Source: Paracoccaceae bacterium (GTDB lineage Bacteria; Pseudomonadota; Alphaproteobacteria; Rhodobacterales; Rhodobacteraceae). From it: a stretch of 8,587 nucleotides of DNA. Made by a program: the position numbers and the translations under genes. The stretch's first letter is position 1. Each line of letters begins with the position of its first letter. The notes under the pieces were generated by a model that worked only from the letters and a program-made list of their open reading frames with translations, did not search any database and had not been told where the DNA came from. Positions 6,135-8,587 of the stretch are shown one piece after another. The stretch spans positions 1 to 8,587 of the forward strand of contig SLQN01000389.1 in assembly GCA_007131465.1 (NCBI GenBank), given 5' to 3'.

Positions 6135-6842
6135 ATGCCACTGTCTCTGACCCGCGATTTCTGGCAAGGGTTTCGCGATGGCACACCCTTCATTCTGGTG
6201 ATCGTGCCCTTCGGGGCTGTCTTCGGTGTTGTTGCCACCGAGGCCGGGCTCGATCTGGCGCAGGTCATGGGGTTTTCGGTGCTGGTCATCGCCGGGGCCG
6301 CGCAATTCGTGGCTGTCCAGATGATGCTCGACAATGCGCCCGTGCTGATCGTCATTGCGGCGTCACTTGCCGTGAACCTGCGCATGGCGATGTATTCGGC
6401 CGCATTGGTGCCGCATCTGGGCAAGATATCGTGGTGGCGGCGCGGGCTCGTATCATATTTCATACTTGATCAGACCTATGCGGCCTCTGTCTTGCAATAC
6501 GAACAGAACCCGGCAATGACTTCGGCACAGAAACGGTCCTATTATTTCGGGGTCGCGGTGGTCATTTGTCCGGTCTGGTATCTGGCGACATGGGGCGGCG
6601 CAGTCCTTGGCACGGCCGTGCCCGCCGGGTTGCCCATCGATTTTGCCGTGCCGATCACGTTTCTGGCCCTGATCGTGCCGGCATTGCGCACACCGGCCCA
6701 TATCGTGGCCGCGCTGGTCTCGATCCTCGGGGTTCTGGTCTTTGCGTTCCTGCCCTTCAATCTGGGCCTTCTGATCGCCGCGGTGCTCGCGATGATGGCC
6801 GGGGCGGAGGTCGAGCGGCGCATCCGGGCGCGCGCCGCATGA
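6135..6842 (+). CDS. azlC: AzlC family branched-chain amino acid exporter, large subunit
   Basis: AzlC with AzlD forms an inner-membrane exporter. Bacillus subtilis AzlCD gives azaleucine resistance, and the E. coli relatives YgaZH export valine and methionine. The product is 235 residues, normal for the family. Seen: the N-terminal signature FRDGTPFILVIVPFGAVFG (13-31), FSVLVIAGAAQFVAVQMM (47-64) and the NLRMAMYSAALVPHL block (81-95). Hydrophobic segments cover most of the chain: about 18-34, 45-63, 67-85, 137-160, 169-184, 188-206 and 208-224. AAGAGG lies 7 bases before the ATG. Its TGA overlaps the azlD start as ATGA, so the two subunits are probably made in balance. Which amino acid is exported cannot be read from the sequence. 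No Lrp-type regulator gene is in the window. Confidence 0.93.
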   Translation: MPLSLTRDFWQGFRDGTPFILVIVPFGAVFGVVATEAGLDLAQVMGFSVLVIAGAAQFVAVQMMLDNAPVLIVIAASLAVNLRMAMYSAALVPHLGKISWWRRGLVSYFILDQTYAASVLQYEQNPAMTSAQKRSYYFGVAVVICPVWYLATWGGAVLGTAVPAGLPIDFAVPITFLALIVPALRTPAHIVAALVSILGVLVFAFLPFNLGLLIAAVLAMMAGAEVERRIRARAA

Positions 6843-7171
6843 TCACCTTTACCACGACGCAGATCTGGCTTGTCATCGCAGGGCTCGGACTGGGGTCTTA
6901 CCTGCTGCGGCTGTCCTTTCTTGGCATCATCGGCAACCGCGAGTTACCCGAATGGGTGTTGCGCCACCTGCGCTACACGGCGGTCGCCGTGATGCCCGGA
7001 ATGATCACCCCGCTGATCCTCTTCCCTCAGGCGACTGGTGGCACGCTGGATGCCACACGCATGGGCGCGGCAGCGGCGACAATCGCCATCAGCCTGTGGA
7101 CCCGCAACACCACGCTGACCATATTCGGGGGAGCAGCGGTCCTATTTGCGCTGCATTTCAGTCTCAGCTAG
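6839..7171 (+). CDS. azlD: AzlD family exporter small subunit
   Basis: The small hydrophobic partner of AzlC, 110 residues, as expected. Seen: hydrophobic segments at about 9-31, 46-63, 76-87 and 93-108, and the family-like stretches SYLLRLSFLGIIG (20-32) and LRHLRYTAVAVMPGMITPLI (41-60). The start overlaps the azlC stop by four bases and has no strong ribosome site of its own, so translation probably depends on ribosomes finishing azlC. The last 30 bases, including the stop, lie opposite the 3' end of the converging FAD-linked dehydrogenase gene. Identification rests on size, topology and partner as much as on motifs. Confidence 0.9.
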   Translation: MITFTTTQIWLVIAGLGLGSYLLRLSFLGIIGNRELPEWVLRHLRYTAVAVMPGMITPLILFPQATGGTLDATRMGAAAATIAISLWTRNTTLTIFGGAAVLFALHFSLS

Positions 7172-8572
7172 CACAGCACCGGGGTTCATTATGCCCAAAG
7201 GGTCAAGCGCGTCCTTGATCGCACGCATCGCGGCCAGCTTTGTCGGGTCGCCATAGGTCGACAGATCGCGTATCTTCAGCCGCCCGATGCCATGCTCGGC
7301 ACTGACCGATCCGCCCAGGGCGTGCACCATGTCGTGCACGCAGGTCTTGATCGCGTCACGCTCTGCGGCATGGTCGGCCCGGCTGCGGCCCGGCATCGGG
7401 AAGACATTGTAATGCAGGTTGCCATCGCCCAGATGGCCAAAGCAGTTGATCCGGTAGCTGTTGATCCGCGCCAACTCCGGACCCGCCTTCGCGATGAAAC
7501 CGGAGATTTCCGACAACGGCAGCGAAATGTCGTGACTGGAAATCGCGCCGATATGGCGATTCGCTTCGGGGATCGATTCGCGCACGGCCCAGAATTCAGC
7601 GCGCTGTGACAGGCTGGCCGCAATCACGCCGTCCAGCGCCAGATCCCGCGCGAAGGCTTCAATGAAAAGTGCCTCCAGCGCCGCCTCGGCCTTTAACCCG
7701 GCGGGCAAGCCCAGATCGATCAGCACCATCCACTCGGGCGCTGCCGCAAACGGCTGGCGAACCTGCGGCATGGTCTGCGTCAGAAAGTCCAGCCCGATGC
7801 CGCTGATCAGTTCAAACGCCGATATTCCGTCAGCCAGTTGCGCTTGCGCCAGTGCCAGCAGGCGCAGCGCGGCCGCCGGGTCCGGCACGACCATCAGCGC
7901 GGTTCCCTGCTCTGCCGGACGGGGGGACAACCGCAGGCTGGCCGCAGTGATCACACCCAATGTCCCTTCCGACCCGATCAGAAGATGGCGCAGATCATAC
8001 CCGGTATTGTCCTTGCGCAACCGCTTCAGCCCGTGCCAGATCCGGCCATCGGGCAGGACCGCCTCCAGCCCCAGCACCTGATCGCGCGCGTTGCCATAGC
8101 GTAGCACATTGACGCCACCCGCGTTGCAGGCCAGCAAGCCCCCGATCCGTGCCGACCCTTCAGAGGCCAGCGACAGCGCAAACAGCCGCCCCGCATCATC
8201 TGCGGCGCGCTGCACATCGGCCAGGATCACCCCGGCCTCGGCGATAAGCACATTCTCGGACGGGTAAAGCGCGCGGATCGCCGCCATCCGCTCCAGCGAC
8301 AGGATGAGCGGGCAGACCCCGTCCGGGGCGACCTGCCCGCCCACCAGTCCCGTCCCGCCCCCATAGGGCACGACCGGCACGCGCGCAGCCGTGCACGCGC
8401 GCAGGATCAGGGCCACCTCCTCGACTGTCCGGGGCAGCGCCACCGCTCCGGCCTGCCCCTGCCAGCGCCCGCGCGGCTCGTCCAGATAGCGCGGCGCAGC
8501 CTCGCGCAGCGTATCAGGCGGCAGTTGCCCCGCCAGCGTTTCCAGAAAGGCGGCATCGCAAGGGTTCAGCAT
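7142..8572 (-). CDS. FAD-linked D-2-hydroxyacid dehydrogenase, GlcD / D-2-hydroxyglutarate dehydrogenase type
   Basis: A complete 476-residue flavoprotein of the family that oxidises D-2-hydroxyacids such as D-lactate, glycolate or D-2-hydroxyglutarate. The N-terminal FAD domain (about 45-215) shows PYGGGTGLVGGQV (69-81), SEGSARIGGLLACNAGG (137-153) and RKDNTGYDLRHLLIGSEGT (186-204). The C-terminal domain (about 225-468) shows RESIPEA (331-337), FGHLGDGNLHYNV (378-390) and SAEHGIGRLK (424-433). His380, His387, Glu426 and His427 sit in its expected metal and substrate motifs. It ends with DPLGIMNPG (457-465). ATG 8572 has GGAAGG 5 bases upstream. RKDNTGYDL and NAGGVNVLRYG recall D-2-hydroxyglutarate dehydrogenases more than D-lactate enzymes, but the substrate is not settled. 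No Fe-S region is fused and no glcE/glcF partner is visible, though the upstream side is cut by the window. It converges on and overlaps azlD. Confidence 0.92.
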   Translation of the reverse strand: MLNPCDAAFLETLAGQLPPDTLREAAPRYLDEPRGRWQGQAGAVALPRTVEEVALILRACTAARVPVVPYGGGTGLVGGQVAPDGVCPLILSLERMAAIRALYPSENVLIAEAGVILADVQRAADDAGRLFALSLASEGSARIGGLLACNAGGVNVLRYGNARDQVLGLEAVLPDGRIWHGLKRLRKDNTGYDLRHLLIGSEGTLGVITAASLRLSPRPAEQGTALMVVPDPAAALRLLALAQAQLADGISAFELISGIGLDFLTQTMPQVRQPFAAAPEWMVLIDLGLPAGLKAEAALEALFIEAFARDLALDGVIAASLSQRAEFWAVRESIPEANRHIGAISSHDISLPLSEISGFIAKAGPELARINSYRINCFGHLGDGNLHYNVFPMPGRSRADHAAERDAIKTCVHDMVHALGGSVSAEHGIGRLKIRDLSTYGDPTKLAAMRAIKDALDPLGIMNPGAVLAETEMQRK

Positions 8573-8587
8573 CAGGGCCTTCCGTCA

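Noticed and set aside
1..8587. CRISPR array, tRNA or rRNA genes, insertion sequences, integrase or defence genes
   Set aside because: I looked for regular direct repeats, tRNA-like cloverleaf ends, transposase or recombinase motifs and flanking repeats, and saw none. Gene content and composition look uniformly chromosomal.

Overview
The window looks like ordinary chromosome from an alphaproteobacterium, most likely of the Rhodobacteraceae (Roseobacter/Rhodobacter group). This rests on the GC-rich coding sequence, the wording of ETF-QO, GreA and IspE, and a membrane protein behind greA whose C-terminal block I associate with that family. The genus cannot be fixed from the sequence. Coding density is high. 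There is no tRNA, rRNA, insertion sequence, phage gene or CRISPR array, and no stretch over 300 bases lacks a gene.

Layout. The left half (1-4302) reads leftward: electron-transfer flavoprotein:ubiquinone oxidoreductase (ETF-QO, 4302-2656), a gap of about 127 bases holding an inverted repeat and a possible promoter, a secreted tetratricopeptide-repeat (TPR) protein (2528-822), then ispE (825 to the window edge), coupled to the TPR gene by an ATGA overlap. A 246-base divergent region (4303-4548) carries candidate promoters on both strands and a leader hairpin with a T-run just before greA. Rightward come greA (4549-5019), an uncharacterised two-helix membrane protein one base later (5021-6007), a 127-base gap with strong hairpins, and azlC-azlD (6135-7171), also joined by an ATGA overlap. 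A leftward FAD-linked D-2-hydroxyacid dehydrogenase of the GlcD/D-2-hydroxyglutarate dehydrogenase type (8572-7142) converges on azlD, and the two genes overlap by 30 bases at their 3' ends.

Functions. ETF-QO passes electrons from flavoprotein dehydrogenases through ETF to ubiquinone. The FAD-linked dehydrogenase at the right end belongs to a family in which some members use ETF as acceptor, so the two may be biochemically linked although they are not in one operon. IspE belongs to the MEP isoprenoid pathway. GreA rescues backtracked RNA polymerase. AzlCD is a branched-chain amino acid exporter.

No clearly new multi-gene system is visible. The items most worth a second look are the greA leader, which has two mutually exclusive pairings and a T-run and so resembles an attenuator; the competing hairpins before azlC; the lineage-specific greA-linked membrane protein; and the periplasmic TPR protein coupled to ispE, which could be an LbcA-like protease partner.
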